64,000 nt of DNA. Origin: Phaeobacter gallaeciensis. GTDB lineage: Bacteria > Pseudomonadota > Alphaproteobacteria > Rhodobacterales > Rhodobacteraceae. The translations under genes and the position numbers were made by a program. Shown here one piece after another: positions 15,362-24,370 of the stretch (positions are counted from its first letter, which is position 1; each line of letters begins with the position of its first letter). The stretch is taken from NCBI RefSeq assembly GCF_001678945.1, contig NZ_CP015124.1, positions 1,302,001-1,366,000 of the forward strand. Direction: 5' to 3'. Below the pieces are notes generated by a model. That model saw only the letters and a program-made list of their open reading frames with translations. It had not been told where the DNA came from and did no database searches.

Positions 15362-16603
15362 TCACCGCGCAAGCGCCGCCTTCATCGCAGGGTCAGGGAA
15401 ACAAGTCGGGGGCTGCCCCATGGCCTCCTGCCAGCGCCCGATGGAGCGGCGTGTCTTGTAACCGGCCAGCCCATCGGCGCCGCCAACATCATGCCCCTGC
15501 CCTATGAGCGTACGCTGCATGGCAGCCACATCCGACCGCAGCAGCCCCCCGACACTGCCCCAGCGGGCGTGAAAGTCACCGACACCGAACTGGATGCGGT
15601 CCCCCACGTGCCCCACGAAGAGAGCGTATAGATCGCTCATGTTGTAATCCTTCAGGACATAGAAGTTCGGTGTCACCACGAAAGCGGGGCCGTAACGTCC
15701 GGCGGGCATCAAAAGGTACCCCTGCTGGGACCGTTCATGCTCCGGGAAGGGGCGCCCGGAGACACGGGTGATCCCCATGGCCTCCCAATCGGAAATAAGG
15801 CGGCCCTGATCTGGGCCTTCCAGCGTGCAAGAGACGCTGCCTGGAACTGAAACCTCAAACCCCCAGTCGCGCCCAGTTTGCCAGCCATGCCGCTTCAGAT
15901 AGGTCCCGATCGAGGCGATGGTGTCGGCCTCCGAACCCCAGATATCCGCGCGGCCGTCGCCGTCGCCGTCCACGGCATGTTGCAGAAAGTTCGTGGGCAT
16001 GAACTGCGGCTGGCCAAGGGCGCCAGCCCAGCTGCTCTTCATTGCATGGGCGGGCACGTGACCTGCCTCCGCGATCTGCAGCGCCGCGATCAACTCGGCC
16101 GAGAAATAGTCCGCGCGCGTGCTCATGAAGCCCTTGGTGGCGAGGACCTGAAAGGCATCATGCGGAATGGCCGCCCGCCCATAGGCGCTTTCCCGCCCCC
16201 AGATTGCGAGGATGATCCGCCCGGGTACGCCGGTTTCGCGTTCAACCTTCGTCAGGCTGGATTTGTGGCGCCGGGCCATCTGGCGCCCGGTCGCCGTGGC
16301 GCCATCGACCGCGCCGCGACCGAAGTATTTCCCGGGCTTGCCGAACTCGGCCTGCCGCTGCGTTTTCGGCGTCTTGACCGGTGCGCCGGGGGGCACCAGA
16401 TCGGGCAGCTTCCAGTTCAGTGTCACGCCATCAAATGCAGTGTTGAACGTCCGGCGCGAAACACCCGCACGCCGGGCCTGCGGCCAGACCTCCTGCCGCA
16501 ACCAGGTCTGGAACTGGCGTTCAATTGCAGCGCGGTTCTGAGCCAGGGCCGAACCGGCGCCGCCCAGCAACAAAGAAACAAGCAGGAGAGCACGCAACAC
16601 CAT
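15362..16603 (-). CDS. MltB-type lytic murein transglycosylase with PG-binding domain
   Basis: This periplasmic enzyme cleaves peptidoglycan glycan strands. The ATG at 16603 (GGAAGG six bases upstream) gives a clean signal peptide ending SALA. The catalytic domain shows IILAIWGRESAYG with the catalytic Glu, then FQVLATKGFMSTRADYF and SWAGALGQPQFMPTNFL, typical of the MltB/GH103 group. Residues from about 340 to the end form a peptidoglycan-binding domain (VAAMQRTLIGQGHDVGGADGLAGYKTR in part). At 413 aa it has normal length for alphaproteobacterial members. It stands alone, 71 bases from the next gene on the same strand. Confidence 0.9.
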   Translation of the reverse strand: MVLRALLLVSLLLGGAGSALAQNRAAIERQFQTWLRQEVWPQARRAGVSRRTFNTAFDGVTLNWKLPDLVPPGAPVKTPKTQRQAEFGKPGKYFGRGAVDGATATGRQMARRHKSSLTKVERETGVPGRIILAIWGRESAYGRAAIPHDAFQVLATKGFMSTRADYFSAELIAALQIAEAGHVPAHAMKSSWAGALGQPQFMPTNFLQHAVDGDGDGRADIWGSEADTIASIGTYLKRHGWQTGRDWGFEVSVPGSVSCTLEGPDQGRLISDWEAMGITRVSGRPFPEHERSQQGYLLMPAGRYGPAFVVTPNFYVLKDYNMSDLYALFVGHVGDRIQFGVGDFHARWGSVGGLLRSDVAAMQRTLIGQGHDVGGADGLAGYKTRRSIGRWQEAMGQPPTCFPDPAMKAALAR

Positions 16604-16674
16604 TGGGGACCTTCCGGGAAACAAACATCCTACTGATCCCACCCGATCACGGACCCCATGACAAGGGCTGAGCC

Positions 16675-17067
16675 TCAGCTCTCCGCGTTAGCCTCGGCCA
16701 GAACCCGCCGGGCCACCCGGAAGCACTCCAGCGCCTGCGGTACACCGCAATAAATCCCGATCACATGAATAATCGCCCGCAGTTCATCCTGTGTGACACC
16801 ATTGTTCAGCGCGCCTCTGCAGTGAGTTTCCCACTCCTGCATCTTGCCCAGCGCGCCGATCATGGAAAGGTTCATCATCGACCGGGTCTTGGCATCGATG
16901 ACATCATCGCCCCAGCCAAACCCCCAGCACCAGGCGGTCATCGCCTCCTGAAAGGGGCGGCTGAAATCATCCGCAGCGGCTAGATTGGCATCTACATATT
17001 CCGCGCCAAGGGTGGCGCGGCGCTGCTCAAGCCCCTTTAGAAACAGATCTTCGTCAAATGTGCTCAT
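16675..17067 (-). CDS. Carboxymuconolactone decarboxylase family protein
   Basis: A 130-aa single-domain protein of the AhpD/CMD fold. Recognisable parts are the early CWGFGWGDDVID, KTRSMMNLSMIGAL, the conserved WETHCRGALNNGV with its His, and YCGVPQALECF. The pattern is nearest to 4-carboxymuconolactone decarboxylase (PcaC), but the pca genes that would confirm that role are absent here and other family members are peroxidases or of unknown role. GGAG lies upstream of the ATG. The pobA and MobA-like genes elsewhere in the window make protocatechuate, for which PcaC would be a downstream enzyme, but they are tens of kilobases away. Confidence 0.75.
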   Translation of the reverse strand: MSTFDEDLFLKGLEQRRATLGAEYVDANLAAADDFSRPFQEAMTAWCWGFGWGDDVIDAKTRSMMNLSMIGALGKMQEWETHCRGALNNGVTQDELRAIIHVIGIYCGVPQALECFRVARRVLAEANAES

Positions 17068-17094
17068 GCTGCGGCTCCGTGAATGCAGGATTTG

Positions 17095-17119
17095 GCGCCG
17101 GGTTCAGATAGCCCGGCGC
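17095..17119 (-). terminator. Hairpin downstream of the THUMP methyltransferase gene
   Basis: GCGCCGGG (17095-17102), nine-base loop, CCCGGCGC (17112-17119). A perfect 8-bp stem between two same-strand genes. It lacks a T-run on the minus strand, so termination is only possible. Confidence 0.4.
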
Positions 17120-17177
17120 AGCCAAGATGCCACTGATCTCAGCAGTATGGCCAGCATTGTCACATCAGAACGATGGA

Positions 17178-18320
17178 TCAGGGCAGCGGAGCAGTCCGGA
17201 ACAGACGGATCTTCAACCCGCCATGTGCGACCGGTGCCCCGAAGGGCAAAAAGGGCAGTTGGGTCGCCTTTGCCAGACCGGTTTCGCTGGTCACGATACC
17301 CACCTGCCAGCCGGAAAATCGCTCTTTCAGGACCTGCCCCAAAGCACCGTAAAGCGCGAAAAGCAGTTTCTTGTTGCCGATCCGCGCCCCATAAGGCGGG
17401 TTCACGATCACCAGCCCGGGCGCCCCCTCGGGCGGCATCAGATCGCTGACCGCAGCCTGCGAAAAGGACGTGCAGCCTGCAACACCCGCACGGGCGGCAT
17501 TGGCAGTGGCCATCTCCACCGCGCCCGCATTCCGGTCGGATCCGTAGAACCGCAGCGGGGTCTCCTGCGAAACGACTGCGGCTTTCATCGCGGCAAAAGC
17601 ATCCGCATCAAATGTCGCAAGTTGCTCAAAGGCAAAGCTGCGGCTGCGCCCGGGCGCCAGCCCCATGGCGATCTCGGCGGCCTCGATCACGAAGGTGCCG
17701 GAGCCGCACATCGGGTCCACTACTGTCTGGCTTCCGTCGAACCCGCATTCGCGCAGAAACAGCGCCGCCAGATTTTCCCGCATCGGCGCCTTGCCCACGG
17801 CCGATTTGTGGCCACGCTTGTGAAGCCCCTCGCCCGAAGTATCGACGCTGAACTGGCACAGGTTGTCCTCAATCCGGCATTTCAGCGTCACGCCTGCGCC
17901 GCTCATCTCATCACTGGCATTGGGCGGAATGATCGTGGCGCCCAGCTCTTCGGACAGGGCCCGTTCGATCCGCTGGGCGGCAGCGCCTGCGTGGTAGATT
18001 TTTGACTTCTTGTTGGTCGCCACCTCGACGCGGATCGGAACATCCGCGCGCAGTACATCCGCCCACGGAAATTTCCGGGCGCGTTTGTCCAGTTGCGCAA
18101 GGTGGAAGGCCCGGAAAGCACCGATCCGCGCCAGCACGCGCGCCGCGCCGCGCAGGTACAGGTTGGCGCGCCAGACCTCGGGCCAGCCGCCCTGCACCGT
18201 GACACCGCCGGGTACAGCCCGGGGATCGGAAAATTGCAGCTCGCGCGCCTCGGCCAGCAGGGCCTGTTCAAGCCCCGGCGCCGCGGTCAGAAAGATCTCG
18301 AATGTGGATTCATCTGTCAT
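17178..18320 (-). CDS. THUMP-domain class I SAM-dependent RNA methyltransferase (RlmL/YcbY N-terminal type)
   Basis: Start at 18320, directly behind AAGGAAGG; frame continues upstream but without family sequence. The amino-terminal half (EIFLTAAPGLEQALLAEARE, then LDKRARKFPWADVLRADVPI) is the THUMP/ferredoxin-like RNA-binding region. The second half is a Rossmann methyltransferase with MCGSGTFVIEAAEIA and the catalytic VIVNPPYGARIG motif. Enzymes of this family make N2-methylguanosine in 23S rRNA (position 2445 in E. coli). At 380 aa it lacks the second methyltransferase module of the E. coli fusion protein, as usual in alphaproteobacteria. Confidence 0.88.
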   Translation of the reverse strand: MTDESTFEIFLTAAPGLEQALLAEARELQFSDPRAVPGGVTVQGGWPEVWRANLYLRGAARVLARIGAFRAFHLAQLDKRARKFPWADVLRADVPIRVEVATNKKSKIYHAGAAAQRIERALSEELGATIIPPNASDEMSGAGVTLKCRIEDNLCQFSVDTSGEGLHKRGHKSAVGKAPMRENLAALFLRECGFDGSQTVVDPMCGSGTFVIEAAEIAMGLAPGRSRSFAFEQLATFDADAFAAMKAAVVSQETPLRFYGSDRNAGAVEMATANAARAGVAGCTSFSQAAVSDLMPPEGAPGLVIVNPPYGARIGNKKLLFALYGALGQVLKERFSGWQVGIVTSETGLAKATQLPFLPFGAPVAHGGLKIRLFRTAPLP

Positions 18321-18620
18321 GGCACCTTCCTTAGCCGGAAACTCAGAACACCGCGACGGGAAAACGCGATTCTCCCAGCGCCCTCGCCATCCCCACAACA
18401 AGAGCCACCAATCCGGTTGATGCTGCGGTGCGGCAGCGGGTTTTCGCTGCGCCCGCATTGCAAACAGGTATCCTCAGATCAACTTTAATCACAACATTGT
18501 CAGACACTTACATCATTACTAATTTTTTAGTTTGACAATCCGCCGCACCCTATGAAACTCCTGTAGCAGTCAGGTGCGAGCAACGCACATCTGGCCTTAC
18601 TGACTTTAGGGAGGAGAAAG
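18321..18620 (+). promoter_or_regulatory. Upstream region and probable promoter of the glycerol-type ABC operon
   Basis: A good sigma70-type pair stands at 18497-18525: TTGTCA (18497-18502), 17 bases, TAATTT (18520-18525). Transcription would start near 18532 and leave a leader of about 90 bases before the glpV start. A second TTGACA at 18532-18537 has no matching -10. The rest (18321-18480) holds the head of the divergent methyltransferase gene's control region. Confidence 0.55.
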
Positions 18621-20354
18621 ATGCGGAAGTATCTTTTGTCCGCAGCAGCGGTTTGCGCCGTGGTTGCGGGCCAAGCAGCATATGCCGACGAGGCAGCTGC
18701 CAAGAAATGGATTGATGAAGAATTCCAGCCATCGGCCCTGTCCAAGGATGAACAACTGTCCGAGATGCAGTGGTTCATTCAGGCGGCAGAGCCTTACAAG
18801 GGCATGGAAATCAACGTGCTGTCCGAGGGCATCCCCACGCACAGCTATGAATCGGAAGTTCTGACAAAAGCCTTTGAAGAAATCACCGGCATCAAGGTGA
18901 ACCACCAGATCCTGGGGGAAGGCGAAGTCGTTCAGGCGGTTCAGACCCAAATGCAGACCAAGCGGAACCTCTATGACGCCTACGTCAACGATTCCGACCT
19001 GATCGGCACCCACTCGCGTCTGCAGCTCGCTTATAACCTCAGCGACATGATGGAAGGCGATTTCAAGGCGGTGACCAACCCCGGTCTCGACCTCGACGAC
19101 TTCATGGGCACCCAGTTCACCACCGGTCCCGATGGCGATCTGTACCAGCTGCCCGACCAACAGTTCGCGAACCTCTACTGGTTCCGCAAAGACTGGTTCG
19201 ACCGTGAAGACCTGCAAGCGGCCTTCAAAGAGAAATACGGCTACGATCTGGGCGTCCCGGTTAACTGGTCCGCTTATGAGGACATCGCTGAATTCTTCTC
19301 GGAAGATGTGAAGAACATCGATGGCGTCGATATCTACGGCCACATGGACTACGGCAAACGCGCGCCTGACCTTGGCTGGCGGATGACCGACGCCTGGCTG
19401 TCGATGGCGGGCGCAGGCTCCAAAGGTGAGCCGAACGGTGTGCCGATCGACGAATGGGGCATCCGCATGGAAGCAGGCACCTGTAACCCGGTTGGCGCCA
19501 GCGTCACCCGCGGTGGTGCCGCGAACGGCCCGGCTGCGGTCTATGCGATCCGCAAATGGGACGAATGGCTGCGCAAATACGCGCCTCCAGGTGCGGCGTC
19601 TTATGACTTCTACCAGTCCCTGCCCACCCTGGCCCAAGGCAACGTGGCACAGCAGATCTTCTGGTACACCGCCTTCACCGCAGACATGGTGAAGCCGAAG
19701 TCCGAAGGCAACAACACCGTCGACGACAGCGGCACCCCGCTGTGGCGCATGGCGCCCTCTCCGCATGGCCCCTACTGGGAAGAAGGCCAGAAGGTCGGCT
19801 ATCAGGACGTGGGTTCCTGGACCTTCCTCAACTCCACTCCGCTGGACCGCGCGCAGGCTGCATGGCTCTACGCTCAGTTCGTGGTGTCGAAAACCGTGGA
19901 CGTGAAGAAATCCCACGTGGGTCTCACCTTCATCCGCGACAGCTCGGTCAACCACGAGAGCTTCTCTGAACGTGCCGAGAAACTCGGTGGTCTGGTGGAA
20001 TTCTATCGTTCGCCCGACCGCGTGGCATGGTCGCCGACCGGTGTGAACGTTCCGGACTATCCCAAGCTGGCCCAGATCTGGTGGCAGCAGATCGGTGACG
20101 TAAACTCCGGCGCCTTCACGCCGCAGGAAGCGATGGATCGTCTTGCTCAGGAAATGGACATCACCATGAGCCGGATGCAGCGCGCTGACGAGCAGGCCAA
20201 CATCTACGGCGGCTGTGGTCCGCGCCTGAACGAAGAGAAGGACGCGGAATGGTGGTACGCCAATGGCGGCGCCAAGCCGAAGCTGGAGAACGAGAAGCCT
20301 CAGGGCCAGACCGTCAACTATGACGAGCTGGTTGCCCGCTGGGCCAAGAACTAA
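18621..20354 (+). CDS. glpV: ABC transporter substrate-binding protein, GlpV type (glycerol)
   Basis: A 577-aa periplasmic binding protein with a signal peptide (to AYA, residue 22). It is much larger than ordinary sugar-binding proteins, as typical of GlpV. The gene order that follows, two ATPases, two permeases and a small DUF2160 membrane protein, is the order of the GlpSTPQV glycerol importer known from rhizobia, and this context is the main reason for the assignment. A very strong AGGGAGGAG site precedes the ATG. No glycerol kinase, dehydrogenase or GlpR lies nearby, so the substrate is inferred. Confidence 0.85.
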   Translation: MRKYLLSAAAVCAVVAGQAAYADEAAAKKWIDEEFQPSALSKDEQLSEMQWFIQAAEPYKGMEINVLSEGIPTHSYESEVLTKAFEEITGIKVNHQILGEGEVVQAVQTQMQTKRNLYDAYVNDSDLIGTHSRLQLAYNLSDMMEGDFKAVTNPGLDLDDFMGTQFTTGPDGDLYQLPDQQFANLYWFRKDWFDREDLQAAFKEKYGYDLGVPVNWSAYEDIAEFFSEDVKNIDGVDIYGHMDYGKRAPDLGWRMTDAWLSMAGAGSKGEPNGVPIDEWGIRMEAGTCNPVGASVTRGGAANGPAAVYAIRKWDEWLRKYAPPGAASYDFYQSLPTLAQGNVAQQIFWYTAFTADMVKPKSEGNNTVDDSGTPLWRMAPSPHGPYWEEGQKVGYQDVGSWTFLNSTPLDRAQAAWLYAQFVVSKTVDVKKSHVGLTFIRDSSVNHESFSERAEKLGGLVEFYRSPDRVAWSPTGVNVPDYPKLAQIWWQQIGDVNSGAFTPQEAMDRLAQEMDITMSRMQRADEQANIYGGCGPRLNEEKDAEWWYANGGAKPKLENEKPQGQTVNYDELVARWAKN

Positions 20355-20367
20355 GGGCTCCCTCCCC

Positions 20368-20426
20368 GCCGGGCGGCTCTCCGCCCGGCCGACCCACCCC
20401 GAAGCGGCCCATGTCCTGCTTCGGGG
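20368..20426 (+). terminator. Two stable hairpins between glpV and glpS
   Basis: GCCGGGCGG (20368-20376), CTCT, CCGCCCGGC (20381-20389), then CCCCGAAGC (20397-20405), 12-base loop, GCTTCGGGG (20418-20426). Both stems are perfect, 9 bp each. No T-run follows. Such structures after a binding-protein gene commonly protect the upstream mRNA or cause partial termination, giving more binding protein than transporter. Confidence 0.55.
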
Positions 20427-20529
20427 CATTTGCAAACCCCACGGAAGCGCGGATCGCGCTTTGGCTCTCTCGCCGACGCCCGCAGCGGCGCAGCGCAAGC
20501 GGGCCCATTCTCCGGAAAGACCAACCAAG

Positions 20530-21606
20530 ATGGCTCTTGAACTTAAAAACGTGGTCAAGCGCGTCGGCGCGATTGAGCACATAAAAGACACGTCTCTGAT
20601 ACTGGAGAGCGGTCACTTCAACGTCCTTCTGGGCGCCACCGGGTCGGGCAAGACCTCATTGATCAAACTGATGGCCGGGTTGGACCCGATTTCCAGCGGC
20701 AGCGTGTGGATGGAAGGCCGGGACGTGACCCGCCTCAACACCCAGAAACGCAACATCAGCCTGGTGCACCAATTCTTTATCAACTACCCGCACATGACGG
20801 TTTTTGAAAACATCGCCTCCCCCTTGAAGGTCGCAGGCATGGCAAAATCCGAAATCGAAGGCCGGGTAGAAGACGCCGCGGATATCCTGCAGCTGCGCCC
20901 GATGCTGCACCGGCGCCCGCATGAACTCTCTGGCGGTCAGCAGCAACGCTGCGCCCTTGCCCGCGCGATTGCCAAGGAAAGCCAGGCGGTGTTCCTGGAC
21001 GAACCGCTGGCGAACCTCGATTACAAACTGCGCGAAGAACTGCGCGACCAGCTACCAGAGCTTTTCGCCGGACGTGGTGCCGTTGTGGTCTATGCCACCT
21101 CGGAACCCGAAGAGGCGTTGCTGCTGGGCGGTAAGACCGCGCTGATGCGCGATGGCCGCGTTACCCAGTTCGGTCCCACCGCAGAGATCTACCGCGACCC
21201 GCAAAACGTGGCCGCGGCCCGGGTGTTCTCGGATCCGCCGATCAACACCGCCGAAATCACCAAACAGGGTAACATGGCCCGGCTGACCCCGGATGTGACC
21301 TGGGTTCTGGAGGGCGCTGCCGCAGATCTGGCGGATGGCACCTATACCGTCGCGATCCGCCCCTATCACGTGCTGCCCGTCGCCACCACGCAGGCCACGG
21401 TCCGCATCGCCGGACGCGTGCAGGTGACCGAGCTTTCGGGCTCCGAAAGCAGCGCCCATTTCGATCTGGGCCTTGGCAGCACTCAGGGCAGCTGGGTCTC
21501 CCTTTCGGCCGGGGTTCACCCCTACCAGGTCGGTGAAATGCATGATTTCTATATGGATCCATCCGCGTGCTATTTCTTTGCACCCGATGGCTCCCGCGTG
21601 GCGTGA
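20530..21606 (+). CDS. glpS: ABC transporter ATP-binding protein, GlpS type
   Basis: One of two ATPases of the glycerol-type importer (358 aa). The ATG at 20530 begins MALELKNVVKRVG, the usual family start. Walker A GATGSGKTS, ABC signature LSGGQQQRCALARA and Walker B VFLDEPLANLD are all normal, but the H-loop region reads YATSEPEEA where relatives have a His (YVTHDQ..). The switch histidine is thus missing here, while the partner GlpT has it and instead lacks a proper signature. The last 110 residues are the MalK-like regulatory/OB domain. Only a weak ribosome site is seen. Confidence 0.87.
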   Translation: MALELKNVVKRVGAIEHIKDTSLILESGHFNVLLGATGSGKTSLIKLMAGLDPISSGSVWMEGRDVTRLNTQKRNISLVHQFFINYPHMTVFENIASPLKVAGMAKSEIEGRVEDAADILQLRPMLHRRPHELSGGQQQRCALARAIAKESQAVFLDEPLANLDYKLREELRDQLPELFAGRGAVVVYATSEPEEALLLGGKTALMRDGRVTQFGPTAEIYRDPQNVAAARVFSDPPINTAEITKQGNMARLTPDVTWVLEGAAADLADGTYTVAIRPYHVLPVATTQATVRIAGRVQVTELSGSESSAHFDLGLGSTQGSWVSLSAGVHPYQVGEMHDFYMDPSACYFFAPDGSRVA

Positions 21607-21615
21607 GGCAAGACG

Positions 21616-22689
21616 ATGGCAAAAATTACCCTTTCAAAACTACGCCACAGCTACCTTCCGGCGCCGACCTCCGCGTCCGACTACGCCCTGAAGGAGATCG
21701 ATCTCGACTGGTCCGACGGCGGCGCCTATGCGCTGCTTGGTCCCTCGGGTTGTGGTAAATCCACCCTGCTGAACATCATATCAGGGCTTCTGGTGCCTTC
21801 CGAAGGTCAGATCCTGTTTGATGGGCAGGACGTCACCAAACTGCCCCCCGACCAGCGCAATATCGCGCAGGTTTTCCAGTTCCCGGTGATCTACGACACG
21901 ATGACCGTTTACGACAACCTCGCCTTCCCGCTGCGCAATCGTGGCCGCGACGAGGCGACGGTGGAAAAACGCGTCATGGCGATTGCCGAGATGCTGGAAG
22001 TCACCGAGATGCTAGATCAGAAGGCCGCTGGTCTCTCCCCGGACAACAAACAGAAAATCTCCATGGGCCGTGGCTTGGTGCGCGAGGATGTGAACGTGGT
22101 CATGTTCGACGAACCGCTCACCGTGATCGACCCGCATCTGAAGTGGAAGCTGCGCTCGAAGCTGAAAGAGCTGCACCAGCGGGTCAAGGCAACGATGATC
22201 TACGTCACCCACGACCAGACCGAGGCACTGACCTTTGCCGATCAGGTGGTGGTGATGCAGCTTGGCGAAGTGGTGCAGATCGGCACGCCGGTTGAGCTGT
22301 TCGAACGCCCCGCGCATACGTTTGTCGGCCATTTCATCGGCTCGCCGGGCATGAACATCCTGCCCTGCACGTTTGAGGGTGAGGCAAAGATCGACGGCCA
22401 GCCAGTCGCCCTCGAAGGCCCCGTGCGCGGCACCCCTAATGGCAAGACCGAGATCGGCATCCGCCCGGAGTTCGTCTCGCTCTCAGACAGCGGCCTGCCC
22501 GCCACCGTCACCAAGGTGTCCGACATCGGCCGCCACACGGTGGTCGAATGCAACTGCCTTGGCCACAAGGTGAACGCCGTGATCGAGGAAGGCGCCGCCC
22601 CGCACAAAGGCGATGAAACCCACCTCGCCTTCCGCCAAGACCAGACCCGCCTTTACGTGGACGGCTGGCTCGCCACAGACCCGGAGTAA
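21616..22689 (+). CDS. glpT: ABC transporter ATP-binding protein, GlpT type
   Basis: Second ATPase of the importer (357 aa). Walker A LLGPSGCGKSTLL and the H-loop IYVTHDQTEALTFA are canonical and the Walker B Glu is present (VVMFDEPL). The ABC signature reads LSPDNKQKISMGR, not LSGGQ, so the signature is degenerate. Together with GlpS this predicts one competent and one weak ATP site in the heterodimer. The carboxy-terminal third is a TOBE-type domain. It starts nine bases after glpS, with GAGG upstream. Not to be confused with the MFS glycerol-3-phosphate antiporter also called GlpT. Confidence 0.87.
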   Translation: MAKITLSKLRHSYLPAPTSASDYALKEIDLDWSDGGAYALLGPSGCGKSTLLNIISGLLVPSEGQILFDGQDVTKLPPDQRNIAQVFQFPVIYDTMTVYDNLAFPLRNRGRDEATVEKRVMAIAEMLEVTEMLDQKAAGLSPDNKQKISMGRGLVREDVNVVMFDEPLTVIDPHLKWKLRSKLKELHQRVKATMIYVTHDQTEALTFADQVVVMQLGEVVQIGTPVELFERPAHTFVGHFIGSPGMNILPCTFEGEAKIDGQPVALEGPVRGTPNGKTEIGIRPEFVSLSDSGLPATVTKVSDIGRHTVVECNCLGHKVNAVIEEGAAPHKGDETHLAFRQDQTRLYVDGWLATDPE

Positions 22690-22695
22690 CAGCAA

Positions 22696-23559
22696 ATGAA
22701 AACCGAAAACCAAAAAGCATGGTTCTTTGTGCTGCCGGTCCTGTTGCTGGTGGCCTTCAACGCGCTCATCCCGATGATGACCGTCGTCAACTACTCGGTG
22801 CAGGAGACTTTCGGCGACAACGTCTTTTTCTGGCAAGGGCTCGACTGGTTCGAACAGATCCTGCGCTCCGACCGGTTCCACGCCGCCCTTGGACGACAGT
22901 TCCTCTTTACCTTCCTGATCCTGATCATCGAGGTGCCTTTGGGCATCGCGATTGCGCTGTCGATGCCACGCAAAGGGTTCTGGGTGCCGGTCTGCCTCGT
23001 GCTGATGGCGCTGCCGATGCTGATCCCCTGGAACGTGGTGGGCGCGATGTGGAACATCTTCACCCTCCCCGATATCGGCCTTCTGGGTTATTTCCTGAAC
23101 CACACGCTTGGCATCAACTACGACATGACGCAGGATCCGGTCGCGGCCTGGGTGACCATCGTCACCATGGACGTCTGGCACTGGACCTCGCTGGTGGTGC
23201 TTCTGTCCTATGCGGGTCTCGTCTCGATCCCCGACGCATATTATCAGGCAGCCAAGATCGACGGCGCCTCTAACTGGGCGGTGTTCCGGTTCATCCAGCT
23301 GCCCAAGATGAAAACCGTCCTGACCATCGCGATCCTGCTCAGGTTCATGGACAGCTTCAACATCTACACCGAGCCTTTCGTTCTGACCGGCGGTGGCCCC
23401 GGCAACTCCACCACGCTCCTGTCGATCGATCTGGTGAAAATCGCGCTGGGTCAGTTCGACCTCGGCCCTGCCGCCGCGATGTCGCTCATCTACTTTGCAA
23501 TCACGCTTCTGGTCAGCTGGCTGTTCTACACGCTGATGACCAAAGACGATCAGAATTAA
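22696..23559 (+). CDS. glpP: ABC transporter permease, GlpP type
   Basis: An inner-membrane permease with six predicted membrane helices (287 aa). The first helix is at about 10-30 (WFFVLPVLLLVAFNALIP). The EAA-type coupling loop is YYQAAKIDGASNWAVFRFIQ, the contact to the ATPase. The segment FVLTGGGPGNSTTLLSID is characteristic of MalF/UgpA-like permeases. It starts six bases after glpT and its stop is 12 bases before the next permease, so the operon is tightly packed. Confidence 0.87.
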   Translation: MKTENQKAWFFVLPVLLLVAFNALIPMMTVVNYSVQETFGDNVFFWQGLDWFEQILRSDRFHAALGRQFLFTFLILIIEVPLGIAIALSMPRKGFWVPVCLVLMALPMLIPWNVVGAMWNIFTLPDIGLLGYFLNHTLGINYDMTQDPVAAWVTIVTMDVWHWTSLVVLLSYAGLVSIPDAYYQAAKIDGASNWAVFRFIQLPKMKTVLTIAILLRFMDSFNIYTEPFVLTGGGPGNSTTLLSIDLVKIALGQFDLGPAAAMSLIYFAITLLVSWLFYTLMTKDDQN

Positions 23560-23571
23560 GGGAGGGATCAG

Positions 23572-24369
23572 ATGCAGAAACGTTCCATCGTCCCCATCGT
23601 CTATATCCTGTTCCTCATGCTGCCGATCTACTGGCTGGTGGCGATGAGCTTCAAGACAACCAATGAAATCCTCGCGGGCTTCTCGCTCTTTCCACAGACC
23701 TTCACGCTGGAGAACTACAAGGTCATCTTCACCGATCCGACCTGGTACTGGGGTTATATCAACTCGATCCTCTACGTGACAATCAACACGGTGATTTCGG
23801 TCGCGGTGGCCCTTCCGGCCGCCTATGCCTTCAGCCGCTACCGCTTTCTCGGAGACAAGCAGCTGTTCTTCTGGCTGCTCACCAACCGGATGGCCCCTGC
23901 AGCGGTCTTCGCTCTGCCCTTCTTCCAGCTCTATTCGGCTGTGGGGCTGTTCGACACCCATCTGGCGGTGGCGCTGGCGCACTGCCTGTTCAACATCCCG
24001 CTCGCGGTCTGGATTCTCGAAGGTTTCATGGGCGGCATTCCCAAGGAACTCGACGAGACCGCCTATGTGGATGGCTATTCCTTCCCGCGGTTCTTTGCCG
24101 TGATCTTCATCCCCTCGATCAAGGCCGGGGTCGGCGTTGCTGCCTTCTTCTGCTTCATGTTCTCGTGGGTGGAGCTGCTGTTGGCCAAAACCCTGACAGC
24201 CGTGGCGGCCAAACCCATCGCCGCCACCATGACCAAAACCGCCTCCAGCGCCGGCTATGAGCTGGGCCTTCTGGCGGCTGCGGGCACATTGACAATCATT
24301 CCGGGCGCCATCGTGATTTGGTTCGTCCGCAACTACATCGCAAAGGGTTTTGCGATGGGGAGGGTTTGA
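23572..24369 (+). CDS. glpQ: ABC transporter permease, GlpQ type
   Basis: Second permease (265 aa, six predicted helices), MalG-like. The coupling loop is ELDETAYVDGYSFPRFFAV. GGGAGGG lies upstream of the ATG. The protein ends RNYIAKGFAMGRV, a usual end for the family, and the stop is one base before the start of the DUF2160 gene. Partner of GlpP in the membrane channel. It is unrelated to the glycerophosphodiesterase also named GlpQ. Confidence 0.87.
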   Translation: MQKRSIVPIVYILFLMLPIYWLVAMSFKTTNEILAGFSLFPQTFTLENYKVIFTDPTWYWGYINSILYVTINTVISVAVALPAAYAFSRYRFLGDKQLFFWLLTNRMAPAAVFALPFFQLYSAVGLFDTHLAVALAHCLFNIPLAVWILEGFMGGIPKELDETAYVDGYSFPRFFAVIFIPSIKAGVGVAAFFCFMFSWVELLLAKTLTAVAAKPIAATMTKTASSAGYELGLLAAAGTLTIIPGAIVIWFVRNYIAKGFAMGRV

Positions 24370-24370
24370 C

